NCBI GenBank assembly: GCA_964569695.1
Contig: CAZMUA010000006.1
Location: forward strand, 79,169 to 143,168
Direction: 5' to 3'
DNA from: UBA8106 sp964569695
GTDB taxonomy: Bacteria > Acidobacteriota > Vicinamibacteria > Vicinamibacterales > UBA823
DNA length: 64,000 nt
The position numbers and the translations under genes were made by a program. This document shows, piece after piece, positions 36,357 to 44,589 of this stretch; the first letter of the stretch is position 1; each line of letters begins with the position of its first letter. A model generated the notes under the pieces. It was not told the origin of the DNA, did no database searches, and saw only the letters and a list, made by a program, of their open reading frames with translations.

Positions 36357-37355
36357 TTACAACGTAAACGTAGCGTTTGACCCTTCACCCTGCGCATGAA
36401 TCGTATCAATAAATCTCATGCAATGCGGGTCCGTCGACATTATAAGAGAATGAGTCCGCACTCCGTCATCAACAAACCGCACACCCTTCACAAGAGAGCC
36501 ATCAGTCACCCCAGTAGCCGCAAACAGAATTGAGCGACCAGAAGCAAGATCGCCGGCAGCATAGAGCTTATCCTTATCGTCTATACCCATTGACCGCATG
36601 CGTTCTTCTTGATCCGCAGATTTGACGACTAAACGTGCAAAAATTTCCCCATTCAAGCATCGCATTGCCGCCGCTGCCAAGACTCCTTCCGGAGCTCCGC
36701 CTTGTCCCATTGCAGCATGCACACCACTACCAGCGCTCGCGGCCAAGATTCCAGCCGATAAGTCCCCATCTCCAATCAAACGCACCCTGGCTCCAGCTTT
36801 TCGGATATCAGAGATGAGATTTTCGTGTCGAGGACGATCAAGCACTACCACCACGAGTTCTTTGACTGGCAATCCTAAACACTCACTAATTGCATTCAGG
36901 TTTTGGTCCACAGAAGAGTCAAGACTTACCGCTTCTTTTGAGCGAGGGCCCACCACCAGTTTATCCATATAAATGTCTGGCGCGTGAAGCAGCCCCCCTT
37001 TTTCTGAAGCTGCCAAGACAGCGATTGCATTCGGCTCACCAGTCGCGCAGAGGTTTGTGCCTTCCAGTGGATCAACTGCGATGTCGACAGGAGGGTATGA
37101 AAGCTCTAGATCAGTCATCGAGTGAGCAGCCCCGACTTCCTCGCCAATAAACAACATTGGAGCCTTATCCCGCTCCCCTTCCCCGATTACAATTCGGCCG
37201 TCCATTGGCACATCGTCCATCGCTGAACGCATGGCCTCTACCGCAACGTGATCAGAATTATGCCGATCACCTTGGCCAACCGTTCGGGCGCAGGCTATAG
37301 CTGCACGTTCCACCACATTAAGAAAGTGCTCTGATAATCCTTGGCTGTTGTACAT
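36357..37355 (-). CDS. glpX: Class II fructose-1,6-bisphosphatase
   Basis: The 332-residue protein has the GlpX pattern: DHVAVEAMRSAMDDVPMDG, RIVIGEGERDKAPMLFIGE, and VDPLEGTNLCATGEPNAIAV with the metal-binding acidic residues. It hydrolyses fructose-1,6-bisphosphate in gluconeogenesis. No gluconeogenic neighbours are present. Length is normal. Confidence 0.96.
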   Translation of the reverse strand: MYNSQGLSEHFLNVVERAAIACARTVGQGDRHNSDHVAVEAMRSAMDDVPMDGRIVIGEGERDKAPMLFIGEEVGAAHSMTDLELSYPPVDIAVDPLEGTNLCATGEPNAIAVLAASEKGGLLHAPDIYMDKLVVGPRSKEAVSLDSSVDQNLNAISECLGLPVKELVVVVLDRPRHENLISDIRKAGARVRLIGDGDLSAGILAASAGSGVHAAMGQGGAPEGVLAAAAMRCLNGEIFARLVVKSADQEERMRSMGIDDKDKLYAAGDLASGRSILFAATGVTDGSLVKGVRFVDDGVRTHSLIMSTDPHCMRFIDTIHAQGEGSNATFTL

Positions 37356-37409
37356 TCTCAGTTTTCTTGAAAAAGAATTAAAAGGTCCTCATTCGCTCAA
37401 GCAAGATGT

Positions 37410-38621
37410 TCACTGTTCAAATTCTGAGTATTTTGGTAACTCGCAACGCGTCGCCTTATCTACGCGGTAACCCAACACGTAATCAGCTTGCATCAGGGAG
37501 TGTATCTCTTTTGTGCCTTCATATATCACGGCACCTTTGCAGTTGCGATAAAAACGTCCGACCGGATATTCGTCCGAATAACCATTCGCTCCATGAATCT
37601 GAACTGCATCTGAAGCAGCCTTCTCAGATGCTTCCGTAGAAAACCATTTAGCCAATCCAGTTTCTCGAGTGCTTCGACGCCCTTCGTTTTTAAGCCAACC
37701 GGCTCGCAGCCAAAGAAGTCGTGATGCTTGATAATTCGACTCCATGTTGGCAATCATTGCCTTAACCAATTGATGTTGTCCTATTTCAACACCGAAAGTG
37801 CGCCTTTCCCTCGCGTATTTTTCTGATGCGTCTCTACAGGCCCTGATAAGTCCAGTGGCTCCTGCCGCCACGGTATACCGTCCCTGATCTAGTGCCGACA
37901 TTGCGATCTTGAAACCTTCACCGGGCTCGCCTAAAACGTTCTCTTCTGGAACCTCCATTTCTTCCATCTTAAAGAATCCAGTATTTCCAGCCAGAATTCC
38001 CCATTTTTCTGTCAGAGTTCCACTGACAAAGCCTTCAAATGAACGTTCAACAATAAACGCTGTAAGACCAGAGGGATCTCTAGCTTTCTTCTTTTTTAAG
38101 TCGCTCCATGCGAACACCAGAAAGTGATCGGCCACATCAGCCAGCGAAATCCACATTTTTTCGCCAGTCAACAAATAGCGGCTCCCTTTTTTCTGAGCAA
38201 CTGTCTGGATGCCTCGAACATCGCTTCCGGCCCCAGGCTCCGTAAGTCCATAAGTGGCTATCTTCTCACCCTTAGCCTGTGGCAGAAGGTACCGGAGTTT
38301 CTGATCCTCGTTTCCCCAAGTAAGTAAAGATAAGCAGTTGAGCCCTAGATGAACCGATAAAATCACCCTAAGCGATGTGTCTACATACTCCAGTTCTTCA
38401 CTTGCCAGACCGAGACTCACATAGTCCATCCCAACGCCGCCGTATTTCTTTGGCACACATAGGCCTAAAAGCCCGAGGCCTGCCATTTTTTTTAAAATAG
38501 ACTCATCGAATCGGTGTTCGCGGTCTAGTTGACGAATTTGTGGAGCAACCTCAGCAGTGGACCATTCACGAACCGACTGCTCAAGCATTTGATTTTCTTC
38601 GGTAAGATTAAATTCGATCAT
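37410..38621 (-). CDS. Acyl-CoA dehydrogenase
   Basis: The 403-residue flavoprotein has the family layout, with YGLTEPGAGSDVRGI for FAD binding and FGVEIGQHQLVKAMIANM. The catalytic glutamate is in VIYEGTKEIH near the C-terminus. The YEGT context and length also fit the glutaryl-CoA/short-branched-chain groups, so the chain specificity is open. It is cytoplasmic and acts in fatty or amino acid degradation. There is no beta-oxidation operon around it. Confidence 0.93.
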   Translation of the reverse strand: MIEFNLTEENQMLEQSVREWSTAEVAPQIRQLDREHRFDESILKKMAGLGLLGLCVPKKYGGVGMDYVSLGLASEELEYVDTSLRVILSVHLGLNCLSLLTWGNEDQKLRYLLPQAKGEKIATYGLTEPGAGSDVRGIQTVAQKKGSRYLLTGEKMWISLADVADHFLVFAWSDLKKKKARDPSGLTAFIVERSFEGFVSGTLTEKWGILAGNTGFFKMEEMEVPEENVLGEPGEGFKIAMSALDQGRYTVAAGATGLIRACRDASEKYARERRTFGVEIGQHQLVKAMIANMESNYQASRLLWLRAGWLKNEGRRSTRETGLAKWFSTEASEKAASDAVQIHGANGYSDEYPVGRFYRNCKGAVIYEGTKEIHSLMQADYVLGYRVDKATRCELPKYSEFEQ

Positions 38622-38712
38622 CTACTCGCCATTCTTACTAGTGAAGACAAGGTAACTACGCTGCAGTTCTTAAGATTACCACGAGGATTTCGCGGTTTCT
38701 ACCGCACTCTAA

Positions 38713-39507
38713 TCATTTTGTTCGAAGAACGCTGATCTTTGAACCCCTTTTTACTTCAAGAAACTCAGCAGCACTGCTTGAATTCGCAGCTAATTCAAGA
38801 TGATCCGTGCTTCCGAATAAAGCACATACTTCTCCCTGATCAATTTCTGCATAAGTGCCAACAACCCGTTTCACTTGGTGGGAACCGACAGTCAACTGAA
38901 TATCACCTTGTCCGGACAGGCGTTCAAAATCTGTCCGGTTGATATTTGTAACCGCATTGCCGTATCGGTCAACTCTCATGACTTGACCCTTGATTCCATC
39001 AGAACTAACGATTGTCGAAGGCAAGTCAAGTTTTAAAAAATTCGAGGTCGGACGCCCTAGAGCGCTTATTTGTATTCCCTTTGCGAGCCAAGCGGCTGCC
39101 GGAGCGAATTTATCCCTACCTTCAAAGGTTTTGCTCACGGTTGGGCGAGCATAGCGCCGTTCGGTTATTTCAACCACCTCTGACGGTTCCTTCTTAGCAA
39201 AGACTCCACTCAACACGCCATTATCTGGAGCAACAAAGCGGTACCCTCCAACCGTTGCCGCGAGACCACTTCGTTTGGAACCAACGCCTGGGTCAATAAC
39301 GACCAAAAAAATAGTAGAGGCTGGAAAGTAATGGTAGGCAGAGGCTAGTTGAATCGCACCGTCAAAAATGTCATGGGGGTCAATTTCATGCGAAATATCA
39401 ACGAGAATTACTTCTGGGCAAATGCTTAAAGCTACCGCCTTCATGGACCCGGTATAGTGGTCGCGTGTTCCAAAATCCGTAAGTAACGCGATCACTGGAC
39501 GAGCCAT
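38713..39507 (-). CDS. SAM hydrolase (SAM hydroxide adenosyltransferase, DUF62 family)
   Basis: The 264-residue protein has the family N-terminus PVIALLTDFGTRDHYTGSMKA, plus ILVDISHEIDPHDIFDGA and VVIDPGVGSKRSG. Relatives include fluorinases and chlorinases, but genomic members commonly hydrolyse SAM to adenosine and methionine. The halogenase role is unlikely here because there is no natural-product cluster. AGGAG lies upstream of the ATG. A methyltransferase gene lies upstream on the same strand. Confidence 0.9.
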   Translation of the reverse strand: MARPVIALLTDFGTRDHYTGSMKAVALSICPEVILVDISHEIDPHDIFDGAIQLASAYHYFPASTIFLVVIDPGVGSKRSGLAATVGGYRFVAPDNGVLSGVFAKKEPSEVVEITERRYARPTVSKTFEGRDKFAPAAAWLAKGIQISALGRPTSNFLKLDLPSTIVSSDGIKGQVMRVDRYGNAVTNINRTDFERLSGQGDIQLTVGSHQVKRVVGTYAEIDQGEVCALFGSTDHLELAANSSSAAEFLEVKRGSKISVLRTK

Positions 39508-39579
39508 CTCTTATTACTCCTTTAAGAGGTAAATATGCCCCGTCGTGCAACTTGCGACACTTTTTTCTGTTTGCGCTAA

Positions 39580-40203
39580 CTAGGGCTTCCGGAACAACAT
39601 TTCGCGAACCCGTCTCTTCAAGAGATATGTTTCATTGATCCTAAACTCATCGAACAACCTAATTACATCGCGACTACTCCAAGGAGATTGTTTGGAACGG
39701 GACCCATCGTACGGTCGATAATCCAGATGATCTATATCCACTATCACGTGCCTCGTGAATGACGGCACATTCGGTTTTTCCATTCCAAACATGCCAAACA
39801 CTGAAGCACCAGGCCGAAGAACTCTAGCGATCTCATTCACCAAGGCGTGAGCAGATGCCTTATCAAGATAGTCAAGCAGGTCCCAACAAAGAATGCCGTC
39901 TATAGTCGAGTCCTTTTGTCTTAAACGGTCAGAAAAATGTCGAGAGAGTGACTCTACTGCTTCACTACCTTTAAATGCAGCCAGGTCGCTATACAGATCC
40001 TCCACAACCATTTTGCAACCAAGTTCTTTGTCGAAAAAATCTACATTTCCGCCGACTATTGGACCGAAATCAAGAATGTTTTTGCCACCTTGATCGCGAA
40101 CATATGATACGAATCGTGACAAAGCGAGGGTGCGAACTGTCGAAGAGTTCGATGCTAAAGGCGTCAAATCTTTAAGAGAGAGTCCTCTGTTCAGGTTACT
40201 CAT
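39580..40203 (-). CDS. Class I SAM-dependent methyltransferase, substrate unknown
   Basis: The protein of about 207 residues shows a Rossmann methyltransferase core: KNILDFGPIVGGNVDFF as motif I (its glycine pattern is loose), DGILCWDLLDYLD as motif IV, and ARVLRPGASVFGMFG as motif V. Motif I is less canonical than usual. ATG 40203 is preferred to TTG 40209. It follows the bactofilin gene by about 60 bases and may share its transcript. A role in cell-envelope or cytoskeleton assembly is only a guess from position. Confidence 0.78.
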   Translation of the reverse strand: MSNLNRGLSLKDLTPLASNSSTVRTLALSRFVSYVRDQGGKNILDFGPIVGGNVDFFDKELGCKMVVEDLYSDLAAFKGSEAVESLSRHFSDRLRQKDSTIDGILCWDLLDYLDKASAHALVNEIARVLRPGASVFGMFGMEKPNVPSFTRHVIVDIDHLDYRPYDGSRSKQSPWSSRDVIRLFDEFRINETYLLKRRVREMLFRKP

Positions 40204-40265
40204 ACCCAAAAACCATCCTTGGCCTAAAACGCGATCCTAGAATGCAGAAATTAACAAGTTGCCTA

Positions 40266-40790
40266 TCAAGGCAACCTGGGTATTGAAGGTTGTTCGGCAG
40301 TCTTTTCAGGTTTTGGGGCAACCTTGCGTTTCTCTGGAGCATCAGGTTGGGGTTGCATGTCGATGCTCCCGCGAAAGTGGGCACCGTCAGCAATGGCCAA
40401 TTTTTTCGTAATGATATCTCCGTTCACGGTTCCATGATCCCGAATGTCAACCTTTTCGGAGGCTGTCACATTACCTTTAACTTCTCCAAGCACGATGACA
40501 ACTTTGGCAGAGATTTCGGCTTTCAATTTACCCTGTGCGCCAACAGTTAGGGTGCTCTGGGGAAGAGAAATCTTACCGTCAACCTTTCCCTCAATCATTA
40601 AATCTTCACTGCCGTTGATCTCCCCTTTAATCACAACCGATTTACCAACATGCACGACATTATTGCGTGGGACTCTTGATTCAATCCCAGACAACTGCCC
40701 AGCATTGGTCGCGATAGGTGACGCAGGTTTTGCTGTACCAGCCACGGAAACCTGATTGGCCGACCGATTTGGATCTTCCCGTTTCCACAT
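40266..40790 (-). CDS. Bactofilin (polymer-forming cytoskeletal protein)
   Basis: The 174-residue protein has a disordered N-terminus, a central bactofilin beta-helix (VVHVGKSVVIKGEINGSED, then repeated IEGKVDGKI, VLGEVKGNV, GTVNGDI segments) and a Pro/Lys-rich tail. The periodic Gly-Xxx-hydrophobic pattern of about 17-18 residues is typical. Bactofilins polymerise without nucleotides and shape the cell or position wall enzymes. It is divergent from the cysteine desulfurase gene. Confidence 0.93.
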   Translation of the reverse strand: MWKREDPNRSANQVSVAGTAKPASPIATNAGQLSGIESRVPRNNVVHVGKSVVIKGEINGSEDLMIEGKVDGKISLPQSTLTVGAQGKLKAEISAKVVIVLGEVKGNVTASEKVDIRDHGTVNGDIITKKLAIADGAHFRGSIDMQPQPDAPEKRKVAPKPEKTAEQPSIPRLP

Positions 40791-40878
40791 ATAGCCCTCT
40801 CCAGTAGATCAACTCGTCTATCGGTTTGTGAAGTATGCCAGTATATGAAAGCGGTCCTAGGCCTGTCTAGTCCTTTTG

Positions 40879-40907
40879 TTGCTGAGGGTTAGAGCCGGTG
40901 CTATCAT
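40879..40907 (+). promoter_or_regulatory. Candidate promoter for cysteine desulfurase-mnmA
   Basis: TTGCTG (40879-40884), a 17-base spacer and TATCAT (40902-40907) lie about 30 bases before the ATG at 40938. The -10 matches consensus at five of six positions and the spacing is ideal; the -35 is weak beyond TTG. Confidence 0.5.
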
Positions 40908-40937
40908 GGGTAATTATCTGCAACAGGCGTCTTAATA

Positions 40938-42155
40938 ATGCGAATCTATTTCGATCACAACGCCACCACCCCGGTTGAGCCGACTGTAGCTGAGGCTATG
41001 TCCTTAGCCCTGAATTCAACATTTGGAAACCCATCGAGCGTCCACCATTTCGGACAACAAGCGAAGAAGGTAATAGACGAAGCACGCACAGCCGTCGCAG
41101 AACTCTTGGTTGCTCGTCCATCCGAAATTGTATTTACTTCCGGAGGCACTGAATCCGACAATCTTGCGATTCGCGGAGTTGCAGAGTTGGCTGCGACCAC
41201 AAATGGCCGCCGACATTTAATAACAAGTGCAATCGAGCATGATGCGGTTCTGAAAACAGTAAAAACTCTCGGCAAGAGAGATGGATGGCGGTGCACGATT
41301 TTACCGGTTAACAACCAAGGACTTGTTTCTTCAAACCAACTTGCCAAGGTGATCGACGATGAGACGTCCATAGTTTCAGTCATGCAGGCCAATAACGAAA
41401 TTGGAACCATTCAACCAATTCGTGAATTAACTGAAATCACTCATGACCGTGGAGCACTATTTCACACTGACGCAGTACAGGCTGCTGGAAAAATTCCTAT
41501 TGATGTTAAATCCCTAAAAATTGACCTGTTGTCCATCTCTGCTCACAAATTTAATGGACCAAAGGGTGTTGGCGCTCTTTGGTCAAAACGAGGGATTCGC
41601 TTTAATCCGATTTTGACAGGCGGAGGACACGAACGTCATCGTCGAGCAGGAACTGAGAATGTTCCTGCTCTCGCAGGATTCGGTGTTGCTGCAAAGTTGG
41701 CATTGAAAAACATTGAAACTGGCGATTCAATTACTAGAAGTCTTAGAGATCGTCTTGAGAATTCCATCGTCGAAAACGTTTCGGGTGCAACCATAAATGG
41801 CAACCTCGACTTACGGGTGCCCAATACTACGAATATAAGTTTTGAAGGAGTTGAAGCAGAATCCCTCCTCATCGCGCTCGATCTTGAAGGTGTGTCAGTC
41901 TCGACCGGGTCCGCATGCTCGTCAGGAACCCTTGAGCCTTCTCACGTTCTTCGAGCCATGGGTCTCTCATCCTCTCGGGGACAGAGCTCAATTCGATTTA
42001 GCCTTGGTTTAAACAATAACGAGGCTGAAGTCGATCAAGTGGTAAGAATTTTACCCAGATTGGTTAGCCGTCTTCGAAATCTTCGCCGAGCCAGCCGAAT
42101 GCCAACACAAGACTCGCAAACAGTAGTGACTATTTCAGGGAAGGAAAGTCATTAA
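40938..42155 (+). CDS. Cysteine desulfurase (IscS/NifS family)
   Basis: The 405-residue PLP enzyme has the start IYFDHNATTPVEP, the PLP lysine in ISAHKFNGPKGVGALW, and the active-site cysteine loop STGSACSSGTLEPSHVL. It removes sulfur from cysteine as a persulfide. It overlaps mnmA by one base (TAATG), so its main job here is probably to supply sulfur for 2-thiouridine in tRNA. There are no iscU/isc genes alongside. Confidence 0.95.
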   Translation: MRIYFDHNATTPVEPTVAEAMSLALNSTFGNPSSVHHFGQQAKKVIDEARTAVAELLVARPSEIVFTSGGTESDNLAIRGVAELAATTNGRRHLITSAIEHDAVLKTVKTLGKRDGWRCTILPVNNQGLVSSNQLAKVIDDETSIVSVMQANNEIGTIQPIRELTEITHDRGALFHTDAVQAAGKIPIDVKSLKIDLLSISAHKFNGPKGVGALWSKRGIRFNPILTGGGHERHRRAGTENVPALAGFGVAAKLALKNIETGDSITRSLRDRLENSIVENVSGATINGNLDLRVPNTTNISFEGVEAESLLIALDLEGVSVSTGSACSSGTLEPSHVLRAMGLSSSRGQSSIRFSLGLNNNEAEVDQVVRILPRLVSRLRNLRRASRMPTQDSQTVVTISGKESH

Positions 42156-43219
42156 TGCGAGTCGTTGTTGCAATGTCTGGAGGCGTAGACTCTTCGGTCG
42201 CAGCGTCATTAATGGTAGATGCCGGACATGACGTGGTTGGCTTTTCGATGCAACTATACGATCAGCGAAACATAGACACAGGCTTTGGTAGGTGTTGCAG
42301 TATTGACGATCTGCACGATGCTAAACGAACGGCTTCTATGTTGAAAATCCCTCACTATGTCATCAATTTTCAGGAACAATTTAAGAATCTCGTAACATCA
42401 AATTTTATTTCGGAGTATACATCTGGTAGGACTCCAATACCCTGTGTGCACTGCAATAGCGAGTTGAAATTTACTCACTTGCTAGACCGGGCAGTCGCCC
42501 TAGAAGCCGAAGCCGTGGCCACCGGGCATTACGTCCGTGTCGAAAAAGATCCGAAGACTAAAAATTATCTTTTAAAAACTGCCCTTGATCCCGAGAAAGA
42601 TCAGTCATATTTTCTTTTCGGGTTGAACCAAGAACAGCTTTCGCAGGCAATTTTTCCGGTCGGAAATTTAGACAAAGTCTCCGTTCGTTCATATGCTAGA
42701 AAGAGAGGGCTTCCTGTTGCGGATAAGCCGGACAGTCAAGAACTCTGCTTTGTGCCATCCGGCGAGCACATCGAATTTATCGAGAAGCATGCTGAAGTCC
42801 AGAGCGGTGGGGGTAGGATTCAAAACCTAGCCGGGGAAACTCTTGGCGAACATAAGGGAATCCATCGATTCACTGTTGGACAGCGTCGAGGTTTAGGTAT
42901 TCAATCCCGAGAACCTCTTTACGTTTTAGAGATTAATGCCGAAACACAAATCATTACGGTTGGCCCGAGAACGTCACTGGAGCGCACTTGTTTCACCGCC
43001 TCTAATGTAAATTGGATAGCAAATACTCCTCCCACCGATCGAATCAACGCAGCAACCCGAATCCGTCACGGGCACACGGCATCCAACGCGACCGTGCAGA
43101 CCCTTAAGGGAAACCGCGCTGAAGTCTGTTTCAACGAACCCCAGCTGGCGGTTACACCAGGTCAGGCTGTAGTTTGGTATGAAAACGATGTAATTCTCGG
43201 AGGGGGCTGGATTGATTAA
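42155..43219 (+). CDS. mnmA: tRNA-specific 2-thiouridylase MnmA
   Basis: The 354-residue protein begins with the PP-loop MSGGVDSSVAA. It has the catalytic cysteine region TPIPCVHCNSELKF, the second cysteine in SQELCFVPSG and the IHRFTVGQRRGLGI segment. It thiolates U34 of tRNA for Lys, Glu and Gln. Two of those tRNAs, Lys(TTT) and Glu(TTC), are encoded later in this window. It is translationally coupled to the desulfurase. Confidence 0.97.
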   Translation: MRVVVAMSGGVDSSVAASLMVDAGHDVVGFSMQLYDQRNIDTGFGRCCSIDDLHDAKRTASMLKIPHYVINFQEQFKNLVTSNFISEYTSGRTPIPCVHCNSELKFTHLLDRAVALEAEAVATGHYVRVEKDPKTKNYLLKTALDPEKDQSYFLFGLNQEQLSQAIFPVGNLDKVSVRSYARKRGLPVADKPDSQELCFVPSGEHIEFIEKHAEVQSGGGRIQNLAGETLGEHKGIHRFTVGQRRGLGIQSREPLYVLEINAETQIITVGPRTSLERTCFTASNVNWIANTPPTDRINAATRIRHGHTASNATVQTLKGNRAEVCFNEPQLAVTPGQAVVWYENDVILGGGWID

Positions 43220-43231
43220 AGTTCATTCCAC

Positions 43232-44185
43232 TCACGATTCTTTGCCTGTCGTTGCATTTCCAGGTTTAGGCAGAGATTCCAAGTAGCGTTCAGCATCAAT
43301 AGCCGCCATGCAGCCAGAACCAGCTGCGGTTACGGCTTGTCGATAGACCGGGTCTTGAACATCACCGCACGCAAAGACACCCGGTCGAGAAGTAAACGAT
43401 CCGTTTTTCGTTCTTATGTAATTCTGTTCGTCAAGGTCTAGCTGATCAGTGAACAGAGACGTGTTCGGGTTGTGGCCTATCGCGACAAATACTCCATCAA
43501 CAGGTAACTCCTTCAATTCTCCAGAATCGATGCGGCGGAGAATCGCAGAGGTGACCTTGCCAGCTTCAACATCATTAATATCTGAAATTTCTGAGTTCCA
43601 TTCAAATGAAATCTTGGGGTGATTAAGCGCCTTATCTTGCATTATTTTTGACGCTCGTAAGGCATCTCGTCTATGGACTACTGTTACATGGGAAGCAAAC
43701 TTAGTCAGGAAGAGCGCTTCTTCCATTGCCGAATCACCGCCACCCACAACAATAATCGGTCGTCCCTTAAAAAAGAATCCGTCACAGGTAGCACAAGTCG
43801 AAACACCATGACCCATTAGTTTAAGTTCAGAGGGCAATCCGAGAAGACGCGCCGATGCACCCGTCGAAATAATGAGCGATCGTGACTCGTACAGGGTCTT
43901 CCCTACTTGCACTTTTATGGAAGCGTTGGAAATCTCCACATTGTCCACGTTGCCAGTGATGATTTGAGACCCAAATCTGGTTGCCTGAAGTCGCAATTCG
44001 GCAATCAAGTCCGGCCCCATAATGCCGTCACGATAGCCAGGCCAATTCTCAACCATTGTCGTTAGCATAAGTTGACCACCTGCATCCAAACCCTCAATGA
44101 CTAAGGGTTCAAGATTTGCTCGAGCGGAATAAATCGCTGCCGTCAAACCGGCTGGTCCAGAACCAATGATAATGACTTCGCGCAT
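43232..44185 (-). CDS. trxB: Thioredoxin-disulfide reductase
   Basis: The 317-residue flavoenzyme has the FAD site IIGSGPAGLTAAIYSARA, the redox pair CATC (CATCDGFFF), the NADPH site VVGGGDSAMEEALFL and the end motif GVFACGDVQDPVYRQ. It reduces thioredoxin with NADPH. It lies 15 bases after trxA, so enzyme and substrate are probably co-transcribed. Confidence 0.97.
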   Translation of the reverse strand: MREVIIIGSGPAGLTAAIYSARANLEPLVIEGLDAGGQLMLTTMVENWPGYRDGIMGPDLIAELRLQATRFGSQIITGNVDNVEISNASIKVQVGKTLYESRSLIISTGASARLLGLPSELKLMGHGVSTCATCDGFFFKGRPIIVVGGGDSAMEEALFLTKFASHVTVVHRRDALRASKIMQDKALNHPKISFEWNSEISDINDVEAGKVTSAILRRIDSGELKELPVDGVFVAIGHNPNTSLFTDQLDLDEQNYIRTKNGSFTSRPGVFACGDVQDPVYRQAVTAAGSGCMAAIDAERYLESLPKPGNATTGKES

Positions 44186-44200
44186 GGAGTCTCAGATGTC

Positions 44201-44530
44201 TTAAATATGCTTATCAAGCATCGATTTCAACTGTGAATCGTCAGCAACTCCGACAACCTGATCAACCACTTCTCCACCTTTAAAAAGTAGCAATGTTGGA
44301 ATACCTCGAATACTAAAACGCTGGGCCACGTTTGGATGCTCGTCAACGTTCAACTTCCCGACAGTGACTTTTCCATCATAATCACTGGCCAAGGCTTCTA
44401 CGGTCGGAGCCAGTTGACGGCAGGGACCACACCATTCCGCCCAAAAATCGACGAGTACGGGTCCTTCTGCACCGACCACCGTCGAATCAAAATTCTCATC
44501 TGTAAATGTTTGAACCTTTTCAGAACTCAT
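44201..44530 (-). CDS. trxA: Thioredoxin
   Basis: The 109-residue protein has the thioredoxin core VLVDFWAEWCGPCRQLAP with the WCGPC active site at about residues 33-37. The cis-proline turn is in IRGIPTLLLFKGG. GAGGAG precedes the ATG. It is cytoplasmic and is reduced by the TrxB encoded next to it. Confidence 0.97.
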   Translation of the reverse strand: MSSEKVQTFTDENFDSTVVGAEGPVLVDFWAEWCGPCRQLAPTVEALASDYDGKVTVGKLNVDEHPNVAQRFSIRGIPTLLLFKGGEVVDQVVGVADDSQLKSMLDKHI

Positions 44531-44589
44531 TTTTTACTCCTCAAAAGAACTATCTTCAAGTTGACAACCACAAATTGTCATGGCTGCTT

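Noticed and set aside
38713..39507. SAM-dependent fluorinase or chlorinase
   Set aside because: The family includes halogenases, but the general DUF62 members hydrolyse SAM, and no halogenated product genes are nearby.
40955..41410. Minus-strand frame of 151 residues opposite the cysteine desulfurase
   Set aside because: Full-length desulfurase with PLP and cysteine motifs occupies the plus strand.
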